Assembly: GCA_964035575.1 (NCBI GenBank) | Contig: OZ037858.1 | Location: 868,001 to 932,000, forward strand | DNA: 64,000 nucleotides | Reading direction: 5' to 3' | Source: Rhynchopus sp. YZ270_cl-10 | Taxonomy: Eukaryota; Euglenozoa; Diplonemea; Diplonemida; Diplonemidae | Shown: positions 11,300 to 20,897 of the stretch, piece after piece | How positions within the stretch are numbered: the stretch's first letter is position 1 | How the letters are laid out: the number at the start of each line of letters is the position of its first letter | Position numbers and translations under genes: made by a program | The notes under the pieces: generated by a model | What the model was told of the DNA's origin: nothing | Database searches by the model: none | Seen by the model: the letters and a program-made list of their open reading frames with translations, nothing else

Positions 11300-11330
11300 G
11301 ATGCAGGTGTCCATCGAGGCACAGAGCGTC
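11300..11330 (+). repeat. Type-C hairpin (CATCGA loop), copy 2
   Basis: Outer stem GATGC/GCGTC (C-G pair of copy 1 becomes a U-G pair), inner stem GTGTC/GGCAC unchanged, loop CATCGA. Substitutions fall only where pairing is kept or in the loop. Confidence 0.65.
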
Positions 11331-11622
11331 TTCTCATCAACGCAGGAAGGGGCTGGGATGGGGGGATGGGAAGTGTTCATGAAACATATTTAGTTATCCA
11401 TTTTCGTGTTTCCTTCACAAACCAACGACGCCCTGTCCTTGGTGATGGTGATCCACAAGCCTTGTGGCTTTTTGTCTTGCTTTCAAACCACCCCTCACCT
11501 CCCACCCGCTAGCGCACCTTTCACATCCAACGCACCTACCTCCAACCACCCTCATCTCATCTCATCTCATCCTAAGACCCTCCAGCATACCACCTATCTA
11601 CACCCCCACCTCACACAACACA

Positions 11623-12273
11623 ATGTCGGCACCTGTGACATTCTCGTACTTCCCCCTGACGGCAAGGGGCCTGTCGACACTGCTCGCAATGGAGGAGTAC
11701 AACGTGAAGTACACCGGGAACAAGGTGCAGATGGAGAACTGGCCTGAGATGAAGGCGTCTGGGGTGTGCCCGTTCGGACAGCTGCCGCTGCTGGAGACAG
11801 AGGACGCAGGTGTGGTGACACAGTCGGTCGCAGTGTTGAGTTACCTTGGGCGCAGGGTGAACGCTGTTGGCGCGACTGTGGCGGAGAAGGCAAGGAGCGA
11901 CATGCTTGTTGGCATTGCCGAGGACTTCCTGACGGACCTGCTCAAGACGCAGCCGTCGATCCTGAACAAGGACAAGCCTGCGGATGCTGTTGCAACAATG
12001 TGGGGAGAGACCTTCCCTGCCCGCCTTGCTCTCGTGGAGCGCTTCCTCGGTGCCGGCAAGGACCGCTTCACAGAGAGCGGGCGCTGCATTGGGGAGCTCC
12101 ACCTCTTCTCGATCCTGAACCAGATGAAGGCTGTGTCGCCAACCTGCCTGGACGCAACACCTGCCCTGTCTGCCTTCTACGAGCGTGTGCTCGCACTGCC
12201 GAGTGTGCAGACTGTGCTTGACGGGAAGTCTGCCTTCGGGGAGGTCATCCACTTCCTTGTGAAGCAGGAGTAA
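11623..12273 (+). CDS. Glutathione S-transferase-like protein (sigma/mu type)
   Basis: 216 residues, the usual length for a cytosolic GST, expected to bind glutathione and conjugate or isomerise electrophiles. The start MSAPVTFSYFPLTARG lies after a CACACAACACA leader; the longer open frame upstream is leader. The thioredoxin-like N-terminal half shows the catalytic-type Tyr at residue 9, then PFGQLPLLE with the cis-proline and QSVAVLSYLGRR matching the glutathione-binding Gln-Ser. The C-terminal half is helical, with GRCIGELHLFSIL in the position of the N-capping box motif. No signal peptide, no intron. Class is judged only by general pattern; a prostaglandin-D-synthase-like sigma GST is possible. 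Confidence 0.85.
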   Translation: MSAPVTFSYFPLTARGLSTLLAMEEYNVKYTGNKVQMENWPEMKASGVCPFGQLPLLETEDAGVVTQSVAVLSYLGRRVNAVGATVAEKARSDMLVGIAEDFLTDLLKTQPSILNKDKPADAVATMWGETFPARLALVERFLGAGKDRFTESGRCIGELHLFSILNQMKAVSPTCLDATPALSAFYERVLALPSVQTVLDGKSAFGEVIHFLVKQE

Positions 12274-13031
12274 ACAAGACGACACACCCACACTTGTGTC
12301 TGTTTTTGTCTTCGTCATGATTTGCATTGAAGTATTTTGCTGCTTTTGTTTGTCCCTTTTTCCTTTTTCCCCCTTCCCTCCCACAGTGATAGTATGTAGA
12401 GTGTGGCGCATCTTGGCCACAAGCCTGGGGAAGACATGCAAATTTCCTTTGTGCTGCTGTCCCATTGTTGGTGACGCTGCGGTGCTCAGGCCTTGCCCTT
12501 CCTTGGCGCCTGCCAAAGGCCTACTTATGTATTGCATCCAGATGTAGATGTCGTGTCTTGCTTTGAGCAGAGGACACTGCATTTATCTTTTCATCCAAAA
12601 GCTTTCATTACAAACCCCATGTTACTTTCTTCTCGAGAGTGATGTGTTGTGTCCACTGAGGCCCATCCATCACTCACTTTTGTCGTTTCTTTCACCCCTG
12701 CATCCCTTCGCATCAGGGTCTGCAATAGCAACAACACGTTTCTTCTTTTGGGTTTCCTAACATCTCTCTCTAACTCTGCGAACCGGGTCTTCACGTTCTT
12801 TTATTGGTGTTGTTGTTGTTTTTGATTTGCTTTTCTCAACCGTTCTCTATTTGTTTGATACAGCGGCATATAGCACAGCACGCTGGCGCCAAGGAAATAC
12901 AGGATAACAAAATACCACACCACCACACTTCTTGTTTGTTTGTTCCTCCCGCCTTGCCTCCCCACACATGCGCCCTCATACACCACCACACCCTCACCTT
13001 CCAGACAAGCCACAACTCCCCAAAACACAAA
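12274..13031. other. Intergenic between the GST-like gene and protease copy 3
   Basis: No gene. T-rich and C-rich tracts. The last 50 bp match the leader of protease copy 2; the rest does not, so the duplication of the 5' side is short. Confidence 0.55.
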
Positions 13032-14000
13032 ATGAAGACCGCTCTGTCTGTGCTCGCCATGGCGGCAGCCTCGACTGCCCTGCCTGCGTCGTACGTGGAG
13101 ATGAACGAGGGACTCCTGTGGGCCAACTTCAAGCAGACCTACAACAAGCAGTACAGCGGTGCCGACGAGTCTGCCCGCCGTGCCGTCTTCAAGAAGAACA
13201 TGCTGAAGGCTGCTGAGCGTGAGGCCGGATCCAAGACCGGAGTCCGCCACGGAATCAACCAGTTCACCGACCTGACTGAGGAGGAGTTCAAGGCGTACCA
13301 CACCCTGAGCGTGCCCGCCAAGGAGTCCCCGAAGAAGCAGTACACCGAGTCCCAGATCCTGAAGGTGAAGGCCGACTCTGTGGACTGGAGGACCCAGAAC
13401 CGTGTGACCCACGTGAAGAACCAGGCACAGTGCGGATCGTGCTGGGCATTCTCCTCGACTGGAGGAATTGAGGGACAGTGGTCGAAGGACAACACCCTGA
13501 CCTCGGTGTCCGAGCAGGAGCTTGTGTCGTGCGACAAGGTCGACGCCGGATGCAACGGAGGTCTGATGGACAACGCGTTCCAGTGGCTTCTGGACAACCA
13601 CAACGGAGACATCGTGACTGAGGAGGCCTACCCGTACACCAGCGGAGGAGGAATCACCGGAAGCTGCAAGTACGAGTCGTCGATGAAGGTCGGCTCCACC
13701 ATCACCAGCTTCAAGGACCTTGCCCACGACGAGGACGAGATGGCGACCTGGATGATGACCAACGGACCGATCTCGATTGCCGTTGACGCGACCTCGTGGC
13801 AGACGTACCAGGGTGGAGTGATGGACAACTGCGAGTCCCGCCAGCTTGACCACGGAGTCCTCGCCGTCGGAGTGACCCCCGACTACTGGATCGTGAAGAA
13901 CTCCTGGGCATCTGGCTGGGGAGAGTCTGGATACATCCGCCTTGCCCGTGGCACCAACCAGTGCCTCCTCAAGAACTCCCCTTCCCACCCGATTGTTTGA
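13032..14000 (+). CDS. Papain-family (cathepsin L/cruzipain-like) cysteine protease, copy 3
   Basis: Complete 322-residue preproenzyme with signal peptide, I29 prodomain (INQFTDLTEEEF) and mature C1A domain. Catalytic residues are in CGSCWAFS, LDHGVLAVG and VKNSWASGWG. The residue after the oxyanion-hole glutamine is Ala (NQAQCG) rather than the usual Gly found in copy 2. Its overlapping part is identical in protein to the copy cut by the left edge, and the 3' flank is shared too, so copies 1 and 3 come from a recent segmental duplication with copy 2 as the older relative. The open frame extends upstream into leader; MKTALS is chosen because both full copies share it and it begins the signal peptide. 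Confidence 0.96.
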   Translation: MKTALSVLAMAAASTALPASYVEMNEGLLWANFKQTYNKQYSGADESARRAVFKKNMLKAAEREAGSKTGVRHGINQFTDLTEEEFKAYHTLSVPAKESPKKQYTESQILKVKADSVDWRTQNRVTHVKNQAQCGSCWAFSSTGGIEGQWSKDNTLTSVSEQELVSCDKVDAGCNGGLMDNAFQWLLDNHNGDIVTEEAYPYTSGGGITGSCKYESSMKVGSTITSFKDLAHDEDEMATWMMTNGPISIAVDATSWQTYQGGVMDNCESRQLDHGVLAVGVTPDYWIVKNSWASGWGESGYIRLARGTNQCLLKNSPSHPIV

Positions 14001-14488
14001 GTGTTTATTCCACAACAATAGTGCACTCGACTCAAGTGAGACGACATCTCAAGTGGCTTCACGCACACGCGAGCTGATGACGCAAAGAAAGCACACAGCA
14101 ACGACAACGTTTCTTTATCGTTATTCCTTTTTATGATTTTATAGTTTTGTTTTCCTTTATTTATTATTGGAACGATTTTTTGCACTTTCAACTTGAATAG
14201 CAGGCACGAACAGGACCACTGCTGTCGTTTGATACGAGTGGGGCCACCAAAACGTTGTGTTCCACTTTTTTTTTTGGAACGCTCTCACAACAAGAAAAAG
14301 TACTTCAAATGTGCAGCCATTTTGCACACACAAAGTATTTTTCTTCTGATGTTTGTTTTTTTTTGAGGTGTTGTTTTATTTTTACTCTGCAATAGTGAAA
14401 TATGTGTTCCTTCGCGTGTCCCAGACGGCCTCCCTTCTGAAGGAGTGTGTCTGTGGGCTTTTGTTTGTGTCCACTTTGCCGGAAAATA
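13271..14488 (+). repeat. Segmental duplication, unit B (pairs with 1-1187)
   Basis: Protease coding region and about 490 bp of flank match the left edge. The two units lie 13.27 kb apart. Similarity stops about 110 bp before the start of the FAM228-like gene. Confidence 0.9.
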
Positions 14489-14597
14489 ACGCACACACCC
14501 TTCGTTTCCTCCTCACCCCACCACCACCACCACCACCCCTCCCTACTACCCCTCTATTATCCTCTCTGCGACAGAATGTGATACGGTCGACTGCACG
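14001..14597. other. Intergenic, duplicated flank
   Basis: Matches 730-1187 up to about 14488, then a CCA-repeat-rich leader before the start at 14598. No gene seen. Confidence 0.65.
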
Positions 14598-15701
14598 ATG
14601 ACAGTGCCTGCTGGGCGGATTAAGGTGCATGACTCTGATTTGTTTTTGGAGGTTTTGGAGTCGGGGGATTATTCAGAGAACAAAACACGACGTCCACGAG
14701 CTTCAATGGCACCTGGAACGAGTGAAGGACGGCGCATAACCACTGCAGAGAACGCTGCCATACGCAGCATGGTCCGCGAACGCGAACAAGAAGCCGAAGT
14801 GGAAGAAATGAAGCGAGAAGGCGAACGCCGGGTTCAAGCCCAGAAAGAGCAGTCTGATTTGGACTTCCACCGGCGCCTGGATGCTTTGGTACGCAACAAC
14901 GAGGAGCTATCCTGCAAAAGCCACGACTTTCTCGAGGCACAGAAAAGTCGAGACCTCCGCAAAAAAGAGCTTCTGCATCAGGACTGGAATAAGTCTGTAT
15001 TCTACCCTATCCAAGACGCCATCTCTGAGGTGGTGGACAAGCAGAGTAGTGGTGCGATTGAAGAACGTCGCAGACGGCACCTCGACGAATACCTTAAGGA
15101 AGCGAACTGCAAAGTAGGTGTCTTCCGCGACATCGTTGTCGAGTCCGACTACGACCCGCTAGCCCTGCGTGTAGAGAACTCCATGACCGCGCGCCTCGCC
15201 TCCCCCATCACAGACCCCACCCACCAAGCAACAAACCTCCTCAAAGAAAACACCTCACCCTCCGCACGCAAAACACCAGAAGCAAATTGGAAGTCGCGCG
15301 TCGTGCTCGATGTCGAGCTCTGGGGTAGCGTCGAGGCCACACCGTATGCACCTTTTGCATTGTGTCCACAGAGGCGGTTTTTGTTACTTCCATTTTTGTT
15401 TTTCCATTTTAGTTCCAGATCACAAAATGTTGGGGGTTTTTATCACCACCCAATAACAGTCATGGCAGATATTCGAATCCAAAGCCACAGCCCGTAAAGC
15501 CGCCGGTACAACCCGTATGTAAATCATTTTGTCAAAATATATTTCTGAACAATAAGCCACCCTGCTGCCCTACCTGAACACCACCCTCAGTGTGCCGTGA
15601 AGTTTGACCACTTCGTCAAGCCTATGTCCCCTAAGGAGCACAAGCAGCTCCTTGTCAAGGAGTCAGGCAGTCTCGGCAAGCGCGTCACCGTCAGAACATA
15701 A
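14598..15701 (+). CDS. FAM228-like (probable flagellar/ciliary) protein, three exons
   Basis: Spliced gene: exons 14598-15343, 15460-15514 and 15591-15701, giving 303 residues. Introns begin GTATGC and GTATGT, end CAG, and the phases match. Residues 60-110 form a charged coiled coil (EREQEAEVEEMKREGERR). The core WNKSVFYPIQDAISE, ERRRRHLDEYLKEAN and VFRDIVVESDYDPL recalls the FAM228 family (DYLEYVNKKG...FLEDYDPSEYDPL); splicing restores VEATPHGRYSNP, a turn seen near the C-terminus of such proteins. FAM228 proteins have been linked to cilia and sperm, so a flagellar role is an inference. Unspliced, the frame would run into a hydrophobic intron-encoded tail, which supports the intron call. Splicing confidence is high, family confidence moderate. 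Confidence 0.75.
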
Positions 15702-15776
15702 CACCCCCCCTCCCTTCGTAACCCTGACCACCGCAGCCTCAGGAGAACCAAACCCGGTCTAGTTGGGTGTTGGCAA

Positions 15777-15795
15777 CTAAGCCCTCAAGGCTTAG
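15777..15795 (+). repeat. Type-A hairpin repeat, loop CCTCAAG
   Basis: Perfect stem CTAAGC/GCTTAG with a 7-nt loop and the usual TTCATTTTAC tail, 76 bp after the preceding stop codon. The loop departs from ACGAGAG while the stem is unchanged. The surrounding 300 bp gap (15702-16002) holds nothing else. Confidence 0.6.
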
Positions 15796-16002
15796 GTTCA
15801 TTTTACAATCTTTCTCTCTCCTTTTTTCTCGTTTGGTACCACGCCTTAACAGGACTGTATACCAAACCTTTTTATACAACATTTCTTTACACAAAATACG
15901 TTCTCTCCCCCTTTAGTAAATGCACAAAAAGGACATTCAAGGGTTCTTCCCTCAAAACCCTACCTCTCTCCCAGACAATACACAGTACATGCGGCAAAGA
16001 AT

Positions 16003-18073
16003 ATGAGTGACGTAGTTCATAGCTTTGCACAGGTCGTGAAGTCTCTGGTGCGTGACCGGCTGGTTCTGCCGAAGGATGAGTCTGTTGTGAGAGAGGACCA
16101 TCCGACCTTGCCTGAGGTGGTGCAGGGGTTGGAGGCGATTTTTGAGTGTGGGCTGCACGATGGGAGTCGGTGGTGGGATTGCTGGAACTATGTGTTGTCT
16201 GAGCTGGAGAATAACAGCGAGGGGCTTCCTGATGGGCTTTTGGCATCTGTTGGACACAACCAGGAAGAGTCACGGACTTGGCTTCTGACTTCCTTGCAGC
16301 ACCCAGTCTCGCTCGAAGAGCTGTTCCAACGGGTGAAGGGCAACACCTCAACACTGCACGCCTACTACACCTCGGACTCACCTATGTACGACCACGACGA
16401 TCGTTGTTACGGCGCTCTGCTCAAAGCGCTGAGCCAGCTGAGCAGTCTAGAGTTCGACAAACTAGACCTAACCCCCGCCCGATATGCGCATCTCTTTGTG
16501 AAGGAGGAAGAGGACGAAGAAGAGGAGGAGGAAGTCAAGGCAGTCAAGGCTCCCACCCCAGCAGGCACACCAGAGGACGTAGCGTTGGTGACAGAGGGGA
16601 AGAGTGCACCCAAGGTGCCATGTGCCTCGGCAGGGACACAAACGCTCAAGACAAACGACATCACACAGCGTAATCTCGAGGCGCGGTTGGACCTCGTGCA
16701 AAAGCAAGAGATGCGTCTCCTACGCAGCCAGCTAGAGGTGCAGGACCGTGAATCCGCGTTGAAGAGAAAAGAGAAGCAAAGTCTCGAGGCCTCGCAGTAC
16801 GAGGAGGACCTCATAACGATAAAGGAGTTGTTGGTGGTATGGCATATTTTTTATCTTATTTTTTTTGCGGTGTGCGAGCTTGCAACGGATGTTAGTGCAG
16901 TTTCCAGACACACAGATTTGATTCAGTGATTCACACTTCACTTAAATAACCCCACTCTACAGTCCCTGACAGACATCGTGCCTGAAGGTGAAGACCGTGT
17001 CGTGGGCTACGACGGCATCTGCCCAGGCGCCGTCCCCACCCCGCTCCTTGCCTCCCGCCTCGACTCCCTCCTCCAGTCGCTCAGCGGCATGACGAGCTCG
17101 CCCTCAGGCTCCACTAAGTCGGGTGTCAACTTGGCACAGACAGCGCCAAGCCTTAGACAAACCACTGATTCACGAGACAAGAAGCGTGCCGCACCGTCAC
17201 AGGCCACAAGCATACAGGTATTCCCCCCTCACATCCTGGACGTGCATTTTACACCTTTTTTTTCTGCATTCCCATTTCCAAATCTCCTACCAAAAGGTTC
17301 TGTGCGGCAAAGGTGTAGACGCGCTTGATGGCATTGAGGAGGACTTCTTTGCTGCCGGGTCTGACGACGATGTGACTCGCGAGGCGATGGGCGCTACACC
17401 TGTTGTGAACGACAGCTTTAAGGAGGAGAAGCAGTGGATGCAGTTTGATGGTTACAAGCTGAATGAGATTGGACACGTCAAGCGGGACATTCAGATGGCG
17501 GAGCAGGGGAACCTGTGTGCAGGGTGTGGGGCTGCGCTGCCTAATAGCAAATACTTCAGAAAGCCACGTTTGTGTGCGTACACGGGGGAGTACTTCTGTT
17601 CGAACTGCCATAAGGGGGAGACCCACGTCATTCCGTCGCTTGTCATTAACCGCTGGGACTTCACACCACGCAAAGTTTGTGACGCAGCTCATTGGCACCT
17701 CAGAAAAATGAATGCACGTCCTATTCTTGATATTCATACAGAGTGCCCTTTGCTGTACAAAAAGGTGGAGGCATTGGAGAAGGCGCATAAACACCGTGTT
17801 GTCATTGTCGATGTGATGAAGGTGATCACGGAGGAGAGCGGGGAAAGTGTGACCCAGGTCTTCCTGCCTACGGAGATGAAGATCTATGACCACTGTCTTA
17901 CCCTGGCGGAAACGTACTCTCTGCAGGAGTTGTGCACGATATTCCACACAGAGAGTGTGTACATGCAGGGCATGAAGGGGCTGCTTCGATATGCAGCGTC
18001 CAAGGCAGAACGGATCGACGCAGAGCGGGTCGCAGAAATCCTGCGATCGAGTGAAATCTCAATTGAGCAGTGA
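16003..18073 (+). CDS. RUN + Rubicon-homology (RH) domain protein, PLEKHM1/Rubicon-like
   Basis: Exons 16003-16836, 16963-17217 and 17297-18073 (introns GTATGG...ACAG and GTATTC...AAAG) join in phase to 621 residues. The N-terminal 150 residues look like a RUN domain (small-GTPase effector fold). An acidic run (EEEDEEEEEEE) and a coiled coil (about 225-278) follow. From about 430 is a Rubicon-homology zinc module: LCAGCGAAL, RLCAYTGEYFCSNCH, THVIPSLVINRWDFTP, KVCDAAHWHL and CPLLYKKVEAL. This is the pattern of PLEKHM1, Rubicon and DEF8, which bind Rab7 on late endosomes and control autophagosome-lysosome traffic. No PH domain is seen, so it resembles a minimal RUN-coil-RH form. The RH call is strong; the RUN call is moderate. 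Confidence 0.88.
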
Positions 18074-18525
18074 GGTTGTGTGGGGGGAGGGGAGGAGATG
18101 CACGCACAGTGGCCTTGGATGATGATCATGATTTTTACATGGTAATGTTGCGTAACAAGCTCAGGCATATTGCATTCGTGTTACATTTTTTCTTGTTACA
18201 ATGTAACAATGCCACGTGTGTGTGCTATTGTTGTTCCATGTTGCTGGGTGTGTGGTCGGTCCGGTGATTTGTGCAAAAGAAGAAAAAAAAGTTTTTAAAA
18301 AAAACAAAGCGTGTGTGGCTATCCCTTGTGTATCGCCGCGTTATGTGTGTGTTTTGTGCAACGTCAGTTGCAGCTGTGTCATTGCAAAAAAAAGGGGGGG
18401 GAGCATAATAGTTTTGCGACACTACAAATAACAGCTCTGGTGGTTTTACTTATCATCAACAATACGTAGTCATACGCAGTCCCCTCTTCCTCAACATCAC
18501 TGCTACAGAACAACACACTAAGACA
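18074..18525. other. Intergenic between the RUN/RH gene and the carrier gene
   Basis: No gene. A-rich and G-rich homopolymers at 18280-18400 and a short leader before 18526. Confidence 0.5.
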
Positions 18526-19649
18526 ATGGCCGCCAAGCCGAAGCAGACAGCATGGGCAACGCTCCCACCGATCACTGCAGGGGCAGCGTCAGTGGCGTTC
18601 ATTATGTACCCGGCCGATGTGATGCGCGCACTTAAGATGGCGTCTGCGACTGGTGCAGGTGACCAGAGTGCAGTTCTGTTGTTGAGGAACTTCATCAAGG
18701 CGCACGGTGTTCAGGGGCTTGCAAGCCAGGGTGTTGTCCCCGAGTTGGTGCAGCGTACGTGGAGCAGAGTATCGAAGTTCTTCCTTTTCCCTGTCATGCA
18801 CAGAACTATCTACGGGCTGGAGCCGTCCCAGGGAACACAGGTGACAAAGGGTTTTGCGGCTATGTGCGCGACGTTCCCTGAGATGCTGACGTGCACGCCG
18901 TTTGAGACGGCCAAGGTCGCACTGCAGCTTGACTCGCAAAACCGCTTCAAGAACTCGACGACGGAGGTGATGAAGTGGATCTACAAGGAGCAGGGCTGGA
19001 AGGGTGTGTACTGCGGGTACGCGGGTCTGCAGTACCGCCAGGCGTGCTGGACGTCCATCTTCTTTGCCATTGTCGACGACACCACCGCCCAGACACGCAA
19101 GGCAATTGAGTCCGTTGCGGGCGAAAGCAGCTCCGTGACCCGCGTCTCGCAGGTCCTCGGAGGGTTCGTGGCCGGTACCATCGGTGCCGCCGTGAACACC
19201 CCTGGAGACGTCGTCAGAACCAATGTCCAGAAGTCCGAAATGGCGAAGTGGATGAACCCCCCCGCCTCGGGTGTCCCGAAATACTCCTTCTCCCCCTCCT
19301 ACATCTGGTCTGGTATCACCGTTTCCACTGATATGGTGAAGAAGGTATGACACACCTCGTTTTAGGCAAATACAGTAGAACAAACTTGGCGACCAAACAT
19401 ATTGGCGGATTTTGGGGATTTTCCTGCAATTGGAGACTTTTTTGGGTCGCCAATATCCTACTGCTGTTTTATTATCATTCAAATAAGAATCAATCACTCC
19501 CACACTCCCTACAGATCGCTGTGACCAACGGTGTGGGTTCGTTGTGGAAGGGCTTTATGTTCAAGTCGGTGCATCTTGGTGGTGGAGGAGCGCTTCTCAA
19601 CCTTCTTATCCCCATGTTCAAAAGCCTTATGGGTGTGACCATTGAATAG
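18526..19649 (+). CDS. Mitochondrial carrier family (SLC25) transporter
   Basis: Two exons, 18526-19344 and 19515-19649 (intron GTATGA...ACAG, 170 bp), give 317 residues, the normal size for SLC25. Three tandem repeats carry the signature: PADVMRALKM in repeat 1, TPFETAKVALQ in repeat 2 and TPGDVVRTNVQ in repeat 3, each ending an odd transmembrane helix, with six helices expected in the mitochondrial inner membrane. Overall pattern resembles the oxodicarboxylate/citrate branch, but substrate-contact residues cannot be assigned reliably here. Repeat 1 has Asp-Arg with a Met in place of a hydroxyl residue, a mild deviation. The last exon encodes the sixth helix (KSVHLGGGGALLNLLIP). The intron contains a small inverted pair (TTGGCGACC/GGGTCGCCAA). 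Confidence 0.9.
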
Positions 19650-20897
19650 ACATAGCTCCTATTTATTTGGCAAAGCCCCACATCCGTTTTGGCCCGCACC
19701 ACAGCCTCTTCCGATTTGTTCCTGCTTTGGTGTGAGGTCCCAGATGGGTCTTTGGGTCATATTACACTATTTTTGGGGGAAAGTGTTTGCCAAAAGGCTT
19801 CGTTTCACCTCAGATACATCCTCTCTCACCCCGTTGTGTCCGTGTATAGTGTAGTAAGTTGTGAAGGGGTGGGGAAGGTGGCGAAGACAGTGCTCTGCCA
19901 CCTTCCCTTGAGATGGCGAAGGGTCTCATTGCAAAAAAAAATAAAAGTAAAAAAATAAAAGGAAAAAAAAACACTTCTCTTGCCGACATTTTACGGCAGA
20001 TCGGGGGTTTTTTTTGAAGAGACTATTGTCTCGGATTGTGATTTTTGGGTATTCTGTTTGGCAAAAGGTTTCTGATATTTGTCAGCCTTTGCCCCGTTCT
20101 TCCTCCCCCCATTTTTGAAGATGCCTAAGCAAGAGCTTAGGTCCATCTTTATTTTTTTCCATGTTCATTTATTCGACTGGCAGACTGTATTAGGGAGACC
20201 TGAAAGCGTTTTTAATATCTCTCAAGCGTGATGCGAAGCTCCAAAACCCTCATAACCGAAAAGCTGAAAACGTCAGAAAATATGTTTTCAAGAACCTGAA
20301 AAACCAGGTCCGCTCGCCAATTTTATTTTGCGAATGGCCTCAAAGTAAAAAAAAACTGAACAAAACGTTGAGAGCACACACCCCCCCGTTTCCAGCAAAA
20401 AAAGTGACTCTCTCAAGAAAATTTTCAACAGTTCAGTGAATTGTTGATAATTATTTTGTGTATTTCTTCAAAAAAAAATCCTTTTGCATACTTTCATATT
20501 TTGAGGACTCTTTTTTATTTTTTGTGAAGGCGAAAATCATTATCAGGAGCAGGGGATGGAGTGTGGGTATCTCAGCAAAAACCCTGGTCACCTGTTTTTC
20601 CATATTGGGCAACAGGTCAGGACTTGCAAAGGGGAAAAGAAAGCGAAAAAAAAATACATGCAAAGTGATGAGATGCGTCACCATTGCGCGTCACAGGGAC
20701 CACTGCGGGATATGTCTTGGGTACCTCCCTTGTCATCACACCTCCTCCCTCCCAACGCATAGACCATCTCCACCACCGAGCAATACCTGCCCTTTTTTCT
20801 TTGGCATGTTGGAATAGAACAAAAGCACAATTCAACTCCCTTTTGCATCTTATCCTTACCCCCCCAAATTGACATTTACTCCAGGGATGCTCTCACA
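19650..20897. other. Intergenic, AT-rich
   Basis: No gene on either strand that looks coding. A-tracts at 19930-19975 and 20350-20410, one hairpin (20124-20141), and a leader rich in C and A before 20898. Confidence 0.55.
20124..20141 (+). repeat. Type-A-like hairpin with 4-nt loop
   Basis: Perfect 7 bp stem CCTAAGC/GCTTAGG around AAGA, followed by TCCATCTTTA. Stem and tail match the type-A repeats, but the loop is shortened. Confidence 0.6.

Larger units (their letters stand above)
10639..11622. other. Intergenic with two paired long hairpins
   Basis: No gene. Carries the two related hairpins at 10957-10987 and 11300-11330. From about 11,480 it becomes a C/A-rich leader with CATCT repeats that leads to the start at 11623. 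Confidence 0.6.

Noticed and set aside
14598-15497. Unspliced 299-residue reading of the FAM228-like gene
   Set aside because: Its last 50 residues are hydrophobic intron translation; GTATGC donor and in-phase exons restore family-like sequence.
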